Shown here one piece after another: positions 63,398-64,000 of a stretch of DNA of 64,000 bases (within the stretch, counting starts at the first letter, position 1; every line of letters begins with the position of its first letter). A model generated the notes under the pieces. It did no database searches. It was not told the origin of the DNA and saw only the letters and a list, made by a program, of their open reading frames with translations. A program made the translations under genes and the position numbers. The stretch is from Mumia flava (lineage in GTDB: Bacteria > Actinomycetota > Actinomycetes > Propionibacteriales > Nocardioidaceae): the NCBI RefSeq assembly GCF_002797495.1, contig NZ_PGEZ01000002.1, positions 744,001 through 808,000 on the forward strand, read 5' to 3'.

Positions 63398-64000
63398 TCA
63401 GGGGTGGTGCGCGGCCTGCGACTCCAGGACGCTCAAGAGTGCCTCGACGTCGTCGGCACGCGCCTGCTGCGCCTGCCGGACGGCGATCCGCTGCGCGAGC
63501 ATCTCGACGGTCGCCGACGCGAAGATGTCCCGCAGCGCGAGGTCGACGTGGACGGTCTCGCGGATCCGGATGTTCAGCTGCGTCGCGAGCAGGGAGAAGC
63601 CGCCCAGCTCGAAGAAGCTGTCGTGGATGCCGACCCGGTCCACGCCGAGGAGGCCCGCGAGGATCTCGACGAGCTGCTCCTCCAGCGGCGTCCGCGGGGG
63701 CGCGTAGCGGTCGGCGGTCGCGCTCGGCTCCGGCCGCGGGAGCGCCGCCAGGTCGTACCGGCCGGCGGGAGTCAGCGGCAGCCGCTCGAGCACGACGAGC
63801 TGCGTCGGCAGCAGCGCGTCCACCAGCCGTGCCGCGAGTTGCGGCTGAGCCGCCGCGGGGTCGAAGTCGGCGCCGGCGGTGGCGACGTAGGCGACGAGCT
63901 CGGTGCCGCCCTCGTCGTCCGGCAGCTCCACGACCAGCGCGTCGACGACGTCGGGCAGCTCGCGCAGCGCGCCCACGGTCTGCAGGGTGGCGGCGCCCGG
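63398..64000 (-). CDS. NRPS C-terminal part (A-domain end plus PCP), runs off the right edge
   Basis: The frame is open to the window edge, so only the last 200 codons are seen. First comes the end of an adenylation domain (LRELPDVVDALVVELPDD, then LERLPLTPAGRYDLAAL, which corresponds to A10 with the catalytic Lys position reading Arg). Then a PCP with Ser in FFELGGFSLLATQL and a short tail. No C-terminal TE follows the PCP. It converges with the operon; the two stop codons are only 12 bp apart. This gene shows that the cluster extends beyond the window. Confidence 0.88.
   Translation of the reverse strand, partial: PGAATLQTVGALRELPDVVDALVVELPDDEGGTELVAYVATAGADFDPAAAQPQLAARLVDALLPTQLVVLERLPLTPAGRYDLAALPRPEPSATADRYAPPRTPLEEQLVEILAGLLGVDRVGIHDSFFELGGFSLLATQLNIRIRETVHVDLALRDIFASATVEMLAQRIAVRQAQQARADDVEALLSVLESQAAHHP

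Overview
The window is very GC-rich, dense DNA from an actinobacterium. Supporting signs are a DasABC/MsiK-type sugar importer, class II glycyl-tRNA synthetase, a Zur-regulated znuACB operon, many GTG starts, many four-base start/stop overlaps and many apparently leaderless promoters (a nAnnnT hexamer 6-7 nt before the start codon). A Nocardioidaceae-like host is my guess from overall style and cannot be proved here. No rRNA, tRNA, phage or transposase gene was seen.

Layout. 1-7.8 kb: amino-sugar uptake and catabolism (lipoprotein binding protein, two permeases, GH3 hexosaminidase, ROK kinase, NagB) plus a convergent MsiK-type ATPase. 7.9-18.5 kb: a collagen-like secreted protein, two PH-domain membrane proteins, DusB, a two-component system, an alanine-type aminotransferase, a lipoprotein and glyS, separated by repeat arrays. 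18.7-23 kb: zinc uptake operon znuA-znuC-znuB-zur behind a clear Zur box. 23-29 kb and 36.7-42.1 kb: branched-chain amino acid genes (cimA, ilvE, leuB; ilvC, ilvN, ilvB, ilvD). cimA and ilvB are each preceded by a short Val/Leu/Ile-rich leader peptide and a terminator, i.e. attenuators. 30.4-32.7 kb: a divergent YczE-like/MocR pair sharing an operator. 33.6-36.6 kb: thiM-thiE-thiD-tenA under a TPP riboswitch. 42-48 kb: assorted genes (SatD-like regulator, Asp-box propeller, ATP-grasp, phosphoesterase, AlkX/YcaQ-type glycosylase).

48.1-64 kb (continuing past the window): a translationally coupled biosynthetic operon. It encodes a FemAB/GNAT-like protein, a type I PKS (KS-AT-KR-DH-ACP, with KR before DH), a short LanB-like lantibiotic dehydratase lacking the elimination domain, a type II thioesterase, a stand-alone adenylation enzyme interrupted by a methyltransferase-like insert, and an NRPS (T-C-A*-T) whose own A domain looks dead. 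A second NRPS gene (A-T end visible) converges from the right edge. There is no room for a RiPP precursor gene between the operon members. A LanB-like enzyme working with carrier-protein-bound or aminoacyl-tRNA substrates in this hybrid line is the most promising undescribed system here.

Small-scale structure is also rich. Four loci carry a palindromic REP-like repeat family, one of which supplies a gene's stop codon. Three long-arm hairpins close transcription units, and there is a 30-nt perfect palindrome. Two short proteins (45 and 46 codons) were found by reading the gaps.
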